A stretch of 64,000 nt of DNA from positions 1,331,269 to 1,395,268 of the forward strand of contig JADJBR010000009.1 of assembly GCA_016703645.1 (NCBI GenBank), in the 5' to 3' direction. The notes under the pieces were generated by a model. The model did no database searches. It was not told the origin of the DNA and saw only the letters and a list, made by a program, of their open reading frames with translations. The translations under genes and the position numbers were made by a program. Shown here piece by piece: positions 1 to 13,511 of this stretch. Source of the DNA: Zoogloea sp. (GTDB lineage Bacteria; Pseudomonadota; Gammaproteobacteria; Burkholderiales; Rhodocyclaceae). Each line of letters begins with the position of its first letter. Within the stretch, counting starts at the first letter, position 1.

Positions 1-3246
<3,246 letters not shown>

Positions 3247-3247
3247 C

Positions 3248-4711
<1,464 letters not shown>

Positions 4712-4729
4712 GGCAAGCACCGCTCCACT

Positions 4730-4756
4730 AAAAAGCCCGCAATTGCGGGCTTTTTC
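4730..4756. terminator. Bidirectional intrinsic terminator between gltD and ackA
   Basis: A GCCCGC stem (4735-4740), AATT loop and GCGGGC stem (4745-4750) are flanked by AAAAA on the left and TTTTT on the right. The hairpin therefore works for gltD on the plus strand and, by symmetry, for the convergent ackA on the minus strand. Confidence 0.9.
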
Positions 4757-4825
4757 GTTTTACAGGTACTGCCATCCGGGAAGGGCTGCAGGGGCGGCTT
4801 CGGCCACCCCTCCACCGGCACGCCC

Positions 4826-6022
4826 TTACAGGCCGAGCAGATTCACCGCGTGGTGGCCGATCATCCATTCCTCGTTGGTGGGCACCACCAGGACTTCGAT
4901 CTTGCTGTCCCTGGCGTGGATACGGGTGGCGTGGCGCTCGTTGGCGGCAGGGTAGAGAGACAGCCCCGTCCATGCCAGCCACTCGGCGATGCGGGCGCGT
5001 ACCGGCGCCGCGTGCTCACCGATGCCACCGGTGAATACCAGCGCGTCGAGACCGCCGGCTGCCATGGTGAGCTGGCCGATCATGCAGGCCGCACGGTAGC
5101 AGAACAGTTCGATGGCTTCCTTGGCCGATTCCTCATCCGATTCCAGCAGCGCCCGCATGTCCTGGCTGATGCCGGATACGCCAAGCAGGCCTGACTGTTT
5201 GTAGAGCAGATTGCTCAGGGACTTGGCATCCATTCCCTTTTGCTCCACCAGGTGCAGGATCACGCCGGGGTCCAGGCTGCCCGTGCGAGTGCCCATCATC
5301 AGGCCGTCCACCGCGGTGAAGCCCATGCTGGTGTCGCGGGAGAGGCCGTCGCGCAGCGCGCACATGCTGGCGCCGTTGCCCAGGTGGGCCACCACGATGC
5401 CGCCGCGGGCCTTTTCCTCGCCCAGCAGGTCGGGCAGCTGGCGCGCCACGAATTCGTAGGACAGGCCGTGAAAGCCGTAGCGCTTGATGCCCTCGTTGGT
5501 CAGCGCGCGGGGGAGGGGGAAGCGGCTTGCCACCGGCAGGCGGGTGCGGTGGAAGGCAGTATCGAAGCAGCCCACCTGGCGCACGTTGGGCATCAACCCG
5601 AAGAGCAGCTTGATGGCGCGCAGATTGTGGGGCTGGTGCAGGGGCGCCAGCGGGATCAGGGTTTCAAGCTCGGTGACCACTTCGGGCGTCAGGATCACCG
5701 GCGCGCCATAGTGATCGCCCCCATGCACGATGCGATGGCCGGCGGCGACGATGTCCACCCCCGGGCTGTGGCGGTTGATCCAGCCGAAGATGAACTCCAG
5801 GGCCAGACGGTGCTGGCCATTCTGGTCGGTGCCCTCGGGCACGCTGAGCGCCTCGGTAAAGCGCTCGCCGGTGAGGGTGTCCTTGGCGTGCATCAGCGGC
5901 TCGGCGCCGATGCCCTCCACCTGGCCCGACAGGCGCGGCGTGTCGGCCAGACGCGGTGTCATGGGAAAAAGGGCAAACTTCAGGCTCGAAGACCCTGCGT
6001 TGAGGATCAGGACTGCTTTCAT
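4826..6022 (-). CDS. ackA: Acetate kinase
   Basis: 398 residues, matching the family (about 400). The start is MKAVLILNAGSSSLKFALF, which carries the N-terminal phosphate-binding motif (LNAGSSSLK). The second signature (GFHGLSY), HLGNGAS and the CFDTAFH motif are also present. A longer open frame extends upstream, but it overlaps the pta gene and is not coding. The start codon overlaps the stop of the upstream phosphotransacylase gene (ATGA), so the pair is translationally coupled. It converts acetyl phosphate (or a close acyl phosphate) and ADP to the acid and ATP. Confidence 0.95.
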   Translation of the reverse strand: MKAVLILNAGSSSLKFALFPMTPRLADTPRLSGQVEGIGAEPLMHAKDTLTGERFTEALSVPEGTDQNGQHRLALEFIFGWINRHSPGVDIVAAGHRIVHGGDHYGAPVILTPEVVTELETLIPLAPLHQPHNLRAIKLLFGLMPNVRQVGCFDTAFHRTRLPVASRFPLPRALTNEGIKRYGFHGLSYEFVARQLPDLLGEEKARGGIVVAHLGNGASMCALRDGLSRDTSMGFTAVDGLMMGTRTGSLDPGVILHLVEQKGMDAKSLSNLLYKQSGLLGVSGISQDMRALLESDEESAKEAIELFCYRAACMIGQLTMAAGGLDALVFTGGIGEHAAPVRARIAEWLAWTGLSLYPAANERHATRIHARDSKIEVLVVPTNEEWMIGHHAVNLLGL

Positions 6023-7431
6023 AGACGGACTCCCTGGCGACGCTTGTGGGCCATCAACTGTGCAATGGCACAGGAGGCGGTTCTTGTTTCGGCGGTATCG
6101 GCACGGCTGGTGAGCACGATGGGGACACGGGCGCCCAGCACCACGCCGGCCATCAGGGCGTCGGCGAGGTATTCGAGCTGTTTGGCCACCATGTTGCCCG
6201 ACTCGAGATCGGGCACCACCAGGATGTCGGCCTGACCGGCCACGGCCGAGCGGATGCCCTTGGTCTTGGCAGCCACCAGGGACACGGCATTGTCGAAGGC
6301 CAGCGGGCCATCCAGCAGGCCCCCCTTGATCTGGCCCCGGTCGGCCATCTTGCACAGGGCGGCGGCATCGAGGGTCGAGCGGATCTTCTCGTTGACCGTT
6401 TCCACCGCCGACAGGATGGCCACCTTGGGTTCGGGCACGCCCATCATGATCGCCAGTTCGATGGCGTTCTGGATGATATGCACCTTGTCGGCCAGGGTCG
6501 GTTCGATGTTGATGGCGGCGTCGGTGATTAGCAGCGGATGGGGGTAGGTGGGCACGTCAGCCATGAACACATGGGACAGGCGCCGCGCCGTGCGCAGCCC
6601 GGTTTCCTTGGAAACCACCTCGCTCATCAGCTCGTCGGTATGCAGCGAGCCCTTCATCAGGGCTTCCACCTCGCCGTTGCGGGCAAGGCGCACTGCGGTT
6701 TCGGCGGAGGCGTGGCTGTGGGGTACGTCAATGATGCGCACGCCGCGCAGATCGATGCCATTCTGGGCCGCCACCTCGCGTATCTTGCTTTCGGGGCCGA
6801 CCAGCACCGGAATCACCAGCCCCGCATCGCGCGCCTGGATGGGGCCGCGCAGGGATTCGGTATCGCAGGGGTGGGCCACCGCAATGGGAATGGGCTCCAT
6901 GCCCTTGGTCATCTCGAGCACATGGAGGTAGCGCTGCTGGCGGTCGGAGATGGTGACCTCCGGCAGGGCCATGCGCGGGCGCTTGATCTTCTGGGTGGGC
7001 GCCATCACCTCCGCCGTGCCGTCGATGACCTTCAGCCCGTCCTGGTTGACGCACTGGCAATCGAGCAGCAGATGGTGGTTGTGCTCGAAGCGCTGGGTAC
7101 AGGTGATGGTGACGGTGAGGGTGTCGCCAATGGTGATGGGCCGCCAGAACTTGAGGGTCTGGCCCACATAGACGGTGCCCGGCCCCGGAAACTCCGTGCC
7201 GAGAATGGAGGAAATCAGCACGCTGCCCCACATGGAGTGCCCCACCACCTCGCGGAACTGGCTGGAGCGGGCAAACTCCGGGTCTACATGGGTGGGGTTG
7301 ACGTCGCCCGACATCACCGCAAAAAGGTGGATGTCTTCGGGGCGCAGGGTGCGGACCAGGAGCGCGGAATCGCCCACGGCGATTTCGTCAAAGGTCCGGT
7401 TCTGGATGAAATCGTGGGCTTGGCTTGTCAT
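6019..7431 (-). CDS. pta: Bifunctional MaoC-like hydratase / phosphate acetyl(butyryl)transferase
   Basis: 470 residues in two parts. Residues about 10-150 are a MaoC hot-dog domain, with a hydratase-like segment near residue 40 (MSGDVNPTHVD). The rest is a short-form phosphate acyltransferase (PTA_PTB family). The fusion is known in proteobacteria as enoyl-CoA hydratase/phosphate acetyltransferase. It is transcribed ahead of ackA with a 4-base overlap, which argues for acyl-CoA to acyl-phosphate conversion feeding AckA. It is unlike the long E. coli Pta. Whether acetyl or butyryl is the favoured substrate cannot be read from the sequence. Confidence 0.88.
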   Translation of the reverse strand: MTSQAHDFIQNRTFDEIAVGDSALLVRTLRPEDIHLFAVMSGDVNPTHVDPEFARSSQFREVVGHSMWGSVLISSILGTEFPGPGTVYVGQTLKFWRPITIGDTLTVTITCTQRFEHNHHLLLDCQCVNQDGLKVIDGTAEVMAPTQKIKRPRMALPEVTISDRQQRYLHVLEMTKGMEPIPIAVAHPCDTESLRGPIQARDAGLVIPVLVGPESKIREVAAQNGIDLRGVRIIDVPHSHASAETAVRLARNGEVEALMKGSLHTDELMSEVVSKETGLRTARRLSHVFMADVPTYPHPLLITDAAINIEPTLADKVHIIQNAIELAIMMGVPEPKVAILSAVETVNEKIRSTLDAAALCKMADRGQIKGGLLDGPLAFDNAVSLVAAKTKGIRSAVAGQADILVVPDLESGNMVAKQLEYLADALMAGVVLGARVPIVLTSRADTAETRTASCAIAQLMAHKRRQGVRL

Positions 7432-7591
7432 GGTGTGTCCTGAGGTTGCACTGCAGCATCGGCCATTCTACGGAAATGCCTCGCGGGAACTTTAGCATTA
7501 GATCAAAGGAATGTTGCAATGCATCACCCGCAGGGGTTTTGTGGCGGTATGTAATTCGAGAACTGCTCCGCGAAGGCGCCAAAATCCACCA

Positions 7592-7600
7592 TGCTAGAAT
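7592..7600 (+). promoter_or_regulatory. Possible extended -10 promoter for glmU
   Basis: TGCTAGAAT gives an extended -10 element (TGn then TAGAAT) about 33 bases upstream of the glmU ATG. No good -35 is seen at the usual spacing, which extended -10 promoters can tolerate. The assignment rests on position and motif only. Confidence 0.3.
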
Positions 7601-7632
7601 TTGTGGCATCGTCATCCCGCCCTAGAGCATCC

Positions 7633-8994
7633 ATGGAAGTAATCGTACTGGCCGCTGGCCAAGGCAAGCGCATGCGTTCGGTGCTGCCCAAAGTTTTGCA
7701 GCCCCTTGCTGCCAAGCCCATGCTGGCCCACGTGCTGGATACCGCCCGCACCCTTGAAGCGCGGCGCATCGTGGTGGTGTATGGCCACGGTGGCGAAGTG
7801 GTGCGCGAAGCCCTTGATGCCCCCGACCTGGCCTGGGCCCGCCAGGACCCGCCCCAGGGCACCGGCCACGCAGTGCAGCAGGCCATGCCCTTGGTGGAAG
7901 ACGGCGACACCGCCCTGATCCTCTACGGCGACGTGCCCCTGATCGGCGTGCCCACCCTGCAGCGCCTGATGGCCGCCGCCAGCGACACCGCCCTGGCCCT
8001 CCTCACCGTGTCCATGGACAACCCCACCGGCTATGGCCGCATCCTGCGCGATGGCGCCGGCAAGGTCACCCGCATCGTCGAAGAGAAGGACGCCACCGCC
8101 GACGAGCGCCAGGTGCAGGAAGTGAACACCGGCATCCTCGCCGCCCCGGTCACCCGCCTGCGTCAGTGGCTCGGCAACCTCAAGAACGACAACGCCCAGG
8201 GCGAGTACTACCTCACCGACATCATCGCCATGGCCGTAGCCGACGGCCTGGAAGTCGTTACCACCCAGCCCGACGCCTTCGAGGAAACCCTCGGCGTCAA
8301 TAACAAGACCCAGCTCGCCGAACTCGAACGCATCTACCAGCGCAACATCGCCCGCAGCCTCACCGACGCCGGCGTCACCGTCATCGACCCGGCCCGCCTC
8401 GACGTGCGCGGCAGCCTCGAATGCGGCCGCGATGTGGAGATCGACATCAACTGCGTCTTCGAAGGCACCGTGGTGCTGGGCGACGGTGTGCGCATCGGCG
8501 CCAACTGCATCGTGCGCGACGCCACCCTTGGGGCCGGCACCCGTGTCGCCCCCTTCTCCCAGATCGAAGACACCATCACGGGCGAGGCCTGCATCATCGG
8601 CCCCTACGCCCGCACCCGCCCCGGCACCGTGCTCGGCAACGACGTGCACCTGGGCAACTTCGTCGAAGTCAAAAACAGCACCATCGCCGACCACTCCAAA
8701 GCCAACCACCTGGCCTACGTGGGCGACGCCGACATCGGCCAGCGGGTCAATGTGGGCGCTGGCACCATCACCTGCAACTACGACGGCGCCAACAAGTTCC
8801 GCACCGTCATCGAAGACGACGTCTTCATCGGCTCCGACACCCAGCTCGTTGCCCCCGTGCGTGTGGGCAAGGGCGCCACCCTGGGCGCGGGCACCACCCT
8901 CACCAAGGACGCCCCCGCCGAACAACTCACCGTCTCCCGCGCCAAGCAGATCTCCCTGGCCGGCTGGCAGCGCCCGGTGAAGGTCAAGAAGTGA
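7633..8994 (+). CDS. glmU: Bifunctional N-acetylglucosamine-1-phosphate uridyltransferase / glucosamine-1-phosphate acetyltransferase
   Basis: 453 residues from [16 protein letters not shown], matching E. coli GlmU (456). The N-terminal pyrophosphorylase domain has the LAAGQGKRM nucleotide-binding motif. The C-terminal half is a left-handed beta-helix with hexapeptide repeats and the acetyltransferase segment ([11 protein letters not shown]). The product, UDP-GlcNAc, feeds peptidoglycan and lipopolysaccharide. An upstream in-frame ATG at 7591 adds 14 residues that the family lacks, so the downstream start was chosen. It lies 67 bases before glmS, as a two-gene amino-sugar operon. Confidence 0.96.
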   Translation: MEVIVLAAGQGKRMRSVLPKVLQPLAAKPMLAHVLDTARTLEARRIVVVYGHGGEVVREALDAPDLAWARQDPPQGTGHAVQQAMPLVEDGDTALILYGDVPLIGVPTLQRLMAAASDTALALLTVSMDNPTGYGRILRDGAGKVTRIVEEKDATADERQVQEVNTGILAAPVTRLRQWLGNLKNDNAQGEYYLTDIIAMAVADGLEVVTTQPDAFEETLGVNNKTQLAELERIYQRNIARSLTDAGVTVIDPARLDVRGSLECGRDVEIDINCVFEGTVVLGDGVRIGANCIVRDATLGAGTRVAPFSQIEDTITGEACIIGPYARTRPGTVLGNDVHLGNFVEVKNSTIADHSKANHLAYVGDADIGQRVNVGAGTITCNYDGANKFRTVIEDDVFIGSDTQLVAPVRVGKGATLGAGTTLTKDAPAEQLTVSRAKQISLAGWQRPVKVKK

Positions 8995-9061
8995 TGATTT
9001 CCGTTGGGGGCGCCCCCCGCGCTGCCCTGACAACACCCAACATCTGAAAGGCCCCCCCACC

Positions 9062-10892
9062 ATGTGTGGCATCGTTACCGCCATTGCCCGTCGCAACATC
9101 GTTCCCGTGCTGCTCGAGGGCCTGCGCAAGCTCGAATACCGGGGCTATGACTCCGCCGGCCTCGCCGTGCTCAAGGACGGCAAGTTGCAGCGCCTGCGCG
9201 CCGTCGGCCGCGTCGCCGAGCTCGCCGCCCAGGCCGATGCCACTCACCTGAGCGCCGAGATCGGCATCGCCCACACCCGCTGGGCCACCCACGGTGTGCC
9301 CTCCGAGCGCAATGCCCACCCCCACATCTCCGCCGGCCTCGCCGTGGTGCATAACGGCATCATCGAAAACTTCGAAGAGCTGCGCACCCAACTGCGCGCC
9401 AAGGGCTACGAATTCACCTCCGAGACCGACACCGAGGCCATCGCCCACCTGCTCCACGACACCCTCAAGACCACCCCCGATCTCTTCGAGGCCGTGCGCA
9501 TCACCCTTGGGCAACTCATCGGCGCCTACGCCATCGGCGTGGTGAGCGAAGCCGAACCCAACCGCACCATCGTCGCCCGCAAGGGCTCGCCCCCTGCTGC
9601 TGGGCATTGGCGAAGACGGCCACTACGCCGCCTCCGACACCGCCGCCCTGCTGCAGGTCACCCGCAAGGTGGTGTACCTGGAAGACGGCGACGTGGCCGA
9701 GCTCACCCTCGACGGCTACCGCATCACCCTTGCCGACGGCACCCCCGTCGAGCGCCCGGTGAACATCTCCAGCCTGTCGGCCGACGCTGTCGAACTGGGC
9801 AAATACCGCCACTACATGCAAAAGGAGATCTTCGAGCAGCCCCAGGCCCTGGGCAACACCCTCGAAATCATCGCCGGTGGCGGCGGCATCTCCCCCCAGC
9901 TCTTCGGTGCAGACGCCGTCGGCCTCTTCGGCGCCACCCGCCGCGTCCTCATCCTCGCCTGCGGCACCAGCTACCACGCCGGCCTCGTCGCCCGCTACTG
10001 GATCGAAGCCGTCGCCAAGCTCCAGTGCACCGTCGAGATCGCCAGCGAATACCGCTACCGCGAATCCGTGCCCGACCCCGACACCCTGGTCGTCGTCATC
10101 TCCCAATCGGGCGAAACCGCCGACACCCTGGCCGCCCTCAAGTTTGCCAAGGGCCTGGGCATGACCAAGACCCTGGCCATCTGCAACGTGCCCGAGTCCG
10201 CCATCGTCCGCGAAACCGCCCTGCGCTTCGTCACCCGCGCCGGCCCCGAGATCGGCGTCGCCTCCACCAAGGCCTTCACCACCCAGCTTGCCGCCCTGGC
10301 GCTCCTCACCCTGGCCCTCGCCAAGGTCAATGGCCGCCTCAGCGAACAGGCCGAAGCCGAACACCTCACCCAGCTCCGCCACCTCCCCGTGGCCGTCGCC
10401 AAGGTCGTCGAGCTCGAACCCGAGATCGAACGCTGGGCCCAGCGCTTCGCCAACAAGCAGCACGCCCTCTTCCTGGGCCGGGGCATGCACTACCCCATCG
10501 CCCTCGAAGGCGCCCTCAAGCTCAAGGAAATCTCCTACATCCACGCCGAAGCCTACCCCGCCGGCGAGCTCAAGCACGGCCCCCTGGCCCTGGTGGACAA
10601 GGACATGCCCGTCATCTCCGTGGCCCCCAACGACAGCCTGCTCGAAAAGCTCAAGAGCAACCTGCAGGAAGTGAAGGCCCGCGGCGGCGAACTCTACGTA
10701 TTCGCCGACGCCGGCAGCGAGATCCCCGAATCCGAAGGCGTGCACATCCTGCACCTGCCCGAACACTACGGCATGCTCTCCCCCATCCTCCACGTCATCC
10801 CCCTGCAACTGCTCAGCTACCACGCTGCGCTGGTGAAGGGTACGGATGTGGACAAGCCGCGGAATCTGGCGAAGAGTGTGACGGTGGAGTGA
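9062..10892 (+). CDS. glmS: Glutamine-fructose-6-phosphate aminotransferase, broken by one frameshift
   Basis: The first 177 or so codons ([12 protein letters not shown], with the Cys-2 nucleophile) read in one frame to VARKGSP. The rest ([16 protein letters not shown] onward, with both SIS sugar-isomerase domains and the C-terminal end near AKSVTVE) is in another frame. The switch falls in a run of five C at 9590-9594. Removing one C gives a continuous protein of 609 residues, the same length as E. coli GlmS. The enzyme makes glucosamine-6-phosphate and is normally essential without external amino sugar, so a sequencing error in the C run is the simplest explanation. A true mutation with a second copy elsewhere is possible. 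Confidence 0.93.
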
Positions 10893-10980
10893 TCGGGCGG
10901 CGGCTGCAGGCCATGTCTGCTTGTCGTCTTCGCCTTGCCTGATGCGCTGAGCGGGTCAGGCTGGAATCAAGGTTTAGTTT

Positions 10981-11018
10981 GTCAAAACGTCCGGTGAGCC
11001 GGGCGTTTTGACGTTCTT
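10981..11018 (+). terminator. Hairpin downstream of glmS
   Basis: A 14-base arm beginning GTCAAAACG at 10981 pairs with its near-perfect complement ending at 11012 (one G-T wobble) across a 4-base loop. It lies about 90 bases after the glmS stop and before the low-GC insert. The following bases (gttcttgg) are only weakly T-rich, so termination is likely but not certain. The rest of 10893-11255 holds no gene I can support. Confidence 0.5.
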
Positions 11019-11255
11019 GGGGGCGGTAGGTTGGTGTCTGCTGCTCGGCCAAAGCTGACGGTGAATCTGAGCCTTGACCGTCTGCTAAGCAGTGGTTGCG
11101 GACTCTCTGTGAGGGTCTCAAACGCCAGCGTGTGTACAAAATGGGACTATTTCTAAGCTGCCTGAGCCCGGTGCGACATCCGTCTTCAACGCGCTGCTTA
11201 GCAGCTACTGGCTAACTTTAAGCAACGAGCGTCCACGGAGCAGGGTGCTCCTCTC

Positions 11256-11513
11256 ATGTGGTATCATGTTAACGTGAATACATCAAAGCCGCCTGAACGT
11301 AAGCCGCGCGCCACAACCACTGGCACGCTTGTTGGCACGCGCTTTCAACCTGACCTGCTAGAGGCGGTCGACCTCTGGAGAAAGGCGCAGCCCGATCTTC
11401 CCACGCGGCCAGAAGCCGTTCGGCGACTTGTTGAACTTGGCATGCGAGACGCAGATAGCACGCTTGGTCACTCGGTGCCGTCTGCCTTCAAATCGGGTGG
11501 GACAGGTTTATGA
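11256..11513 (+). CDS. Small ribbon-helix-helix-like protein, first gene of the methyltransferase cassette
   Basis: 85 residues. The middle part (GTLVGTRFQPDLLEAVDLWR, then TRPEAVRRLVELGM) has the strand-helix-helix pattern of ribbon-helix-helix DNA-binding proteins: a short basic strand, an amphipathic helix, and a second helix ending RRLVELGM. Such proteins are often autorepressors. Its last bases overlap the methyltransferase start (ATGA), so it heads a coupled operon. A GTG at 11274 is an alternative start and would remove six residues. The role as cassette regulator is inferred from fold and position. Confidence 0.65.
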   Translation: MWYHVNVNTSKPPERKPRATTTGTLVGTRFQPDLLEAVDLWRKAQPDLPTRPEAVRRLVELGMRDADSTLGHSVPSAFKSGGTGL

Positions 11514-12409
11514 AGCTGCTCAGCCCACTCAGGTATCCCGGCGGCAAGGCCGGGCTTGCCCCGTTCCTCACCGATGTTCTGGACCTCAACGGCATCCGAG
11601 GAGTTGATTACTTCGAGCCATATGCAGGCGGGGCAGGCGCTGCCCTGGCGCTGCTTGCCGATGGGGTTGTGCGACGCATCTCCATCAACGACGCTGACTT
11701 CCGAATCTATTCGTTCTGGCGAACAGTCCTCAATGAGCCTGAGTGGTTCGTTGACAGGATCATGACTGCGAAGCTTGACTTGCGGGAGTGGAAGGAACTG
11801 CGTGAGACATGCCTCTCTCCGGATGGCAAGGAGATGAGGGACGTTGGCTTCGCGGCCTTCTACATGAACCGCTGCAACCGATCTGGCGTTCTCAGCAGCG
11901 GCCCGATTGGCGGATACGAGCAAGCCGGTGAATGGCGGTTGGACGTTCGCTTCACCAAGCCTGCTCTTGCTGAACGCGTACTCGAGATCGCCAAACTGCG
12001 CGAGCAGATCGACGTTAGCAACTTGGATGCAGTCGTGTTCTTGAAGGAGAGGCTACCGAGTGGCAATGGTCGCAAGAACGCATTCGTGTATTTGGATCCC
12101 CCCTATGTCGAGAAGGGCCAGCGTCTATATCTCAACGCCTACGAGCCCGATGATCATGGGGAAATCTCGAGGTACATGGCTCAGCAGAAGATTCTGCCTT
12201 GGGTGATGTCCTATGACGACGCAGAGCTCGTGAGGCGTCTGTACAAGAATCAGCGGATTGCGCTGTTGCCAATTAACTACTCGCTTCAGGAGAAGCGTGC
12301 GACCAATGAATTGGTCATTGCGCCGCATCGAATGCGTCTGCCTCGAACGATGAGAATCGGCGCCAGAAAATTCGAGTTCAAAGAGATCACCCCAAGGAAC
12401 ATAGCGTGA
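11510..12409 (+). CDS. D12-class (Dam-like) adenine-N6 DNA methyltransferase
   Basis: 299 residues with the order of motifs of alpha-class adenine methyltransferases. LRYPGGKAGLAPFL (residues 7-20) is the first SAM-pocket segment, FEPYAGGAG (35-43) is motif I, and YLDPPY (194-199) is the catalytic DPPY motif IV. A segment FYMNRCNRSGVLSSGPIGG (117-135) matches the FYxNRxxRSG region of the family. It methylates adenine in a specific DNA sequence that cannot be read from the protein. It overlaps its upstream neighbour by ATGA and its downstream neighbour by GTGA. Base composition is lower in GC than the flanks, which suggests transfer. Confidence 0.9.
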   Translation: MKLLSPLRYPGGKAGLAPFLTDVLDLNGIRGVDYFEPYAGGAGAALALLADGVVRRISINDADFRIYSFWRTVLNEPEWFVDRIMTAKLDLREWKELRETCLSPDGKEMRDVGFAAFYMNRCNRSGVLSSGPIGGYEQAGEWRLDVRFTKPALAERVLEIAKLREQIDVSNLDAVVFLKERLPSGNGRKNAFVYLDPPYVEKGQRLYLNAYEPDDHGEISRYMAQQKILPWVMSYDDAELVRRLYKNQRIALLPINYSLQEKRATNELVIAPHRMRLPRTMRIGARKFEFKEITPRNIA

Positions 12410-13509
12410 ACAAAGCTCTCAACGTAGTTCCGACCAAAGTCTCGGATTTGCACTTTGATTATGAGAATCCACGCTTAGCGGAGTACGGGATTACCAAAGC
12501 CACCCCTGAGGAAGAGATTCTCATGATTCTTTGGGAGGCGATGGATGTTCGAGAGTTGGTTCAGTCCATTTCTGCCAGCGGATTCTTCCCTCATGAGGCT
12601 TTGATCGTCGCCAAAGAAGATGGTAGGGACGTCGTCATAGAGGGGAACCGGCGTCTGGCAGCCGTGAAGGTGCTGCTGCGGGGTGACAAAAATAAGAATT
12701 TCGGCTGGCCCGTCCCCGCGCTGTCCAACGATGCGCGTGCGAACCTTGAAACCGTTCCAACGATCTTCTTGACACGGGAAGAGGCTTGGCGTTTCCTTGG
12801 GTTCAAGCACGTCAATGGGCCAGCGAAATGGAGTAGCTATGCTAAGGCCTCTTACATCGCAACCGTTCATAAGACGTTTGGCATTCCCTTGGCTGATATC
12901 GCCAACCAGATCGGCGACCGACACAATACAGTTCAACGTCTGTATCGTGGTTTGATGGTTCTCGAGCAGGCGGAGCGCGAGGGCGTGTACAACCGAGAGA
13001 ACGTTTTCAGGACTCGACTGGCGTTTTCGCACCTTTACACCGGCCTGGACTACGAAGGCATCAGCAATTTCGTGAGCGTCGCGCCAAAGGAGAAGGAGAC
13101 CGAGTCTCCCGTGCCGAAGGAGAAGCTCAAGGAGCTCGGAGAACTCTGCGTTTGGCTTTATGGCGATCGCTCGCAGAATCGCCCGCCCGTAGTTGAGACG
13201 CAGAACCCGCACCTGCGGATGCTAAATGCGGTAGTGGCGAATCGGGAAGCTGTTGCGGCCTTGCGAGCTGGTGAGGATCTGAATAAGTCTTACGAGATTT
13301 CTCGCCCTGCGGCGTCGGTCTTCGAGGAGGCGTTGTTGTCGGCAAAGCGTGAGTTGACTACCGCTCGGGCTGCGCTCTCTTCCGGGTACGACAACTCTCA
13401 CGAGCTGCTGAAGATTGCAGGGTCTATCGCAAACATGGCTGATGATCTCTACACCGAGATGGAACGAAAGGCGAACCCCAACCAGAAGAAGACCCGTATC
13501 GCCGAGTAG
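12406..13509 (+). CDS. ParB/Srx-fold protein with HTH
   Basis: 367 residues starting with GTG inside the methyltransferase stop. The N-terminal part resembles the ParB/sulfiredoxin fold: NPRLAEYG near residue 21, a helix ending LVQSISASGF (51-60), then VVIEGNRRLAAVKVLL (76-91), where EGNRR stands at the place of the ParB GERR nucleotide-binding box. Residues about 155-185 (FGIPLADIANQIGDRHNTVQ) look like a helix-turn-helix. The C-terminal third is helical. No parA lies nearby, so it is unlikely to be a partition protein. In this cassette it may bind the target DNA or act as an NTP-dependent switch; that is inference. GC is low (27 of 60 bases from 12421). Confidence 0.72.
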   Translation: MNKALNVVPTKVSDLHFDYENPRLAEYGITKATPEEEILMILWEAMDVRELVQSISASGFFPHEALIVAKEDGRDVVIEGNRRLAAVKVLLRGDKNKNFGWPVPALSNDARANLETVPTIFLTREEAWRFLGFKHVNGPAKWSSYAKASYIATVHKTFGIPLADIANQIGDRHNTVQRLYRGLMVLEQAEREGVYNRENVFRTRLAFSHLYTGLDYEGISNFVSVAPKEKETESPVPKEKLKELGELCVWLYGDRSQNRPPVVETQNPHLRMLNAVVANREAVAALRAGEDLNKSYEISRPAASVFEEALLSAKRELTTARAALSSGYDNSHELLKIAGSIANMADDLYTEMERKANPNQKKTRIAE

Positions 13510-13511
13510 GT

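Noticed and set aside
6022-6355. N-terminal extension of acetate kinase to 509 residues
   Set aside because: The added part is antisense-like text over the pta gene; the family starts at MKAVLILNAG.
9000-9061. A glmS ribozyme before glmS
   Set aside because: Only 67 bases separate glmU and glmS, and the ribozyme is known from Gram-positive bacteria.
8984-10823. Long minus-strand frames over glmS and glmU
   Set aside because: They are mirror frames of high-GC genes with no domain; the plus-strand genes are certain.
12406-13509. Reading the ParB-like gene as a chromosome or plasmid partition gene
   Set aside because: There is no parA or parS nearby, and it is locked between a methyltransferase and a nuclease candidate.
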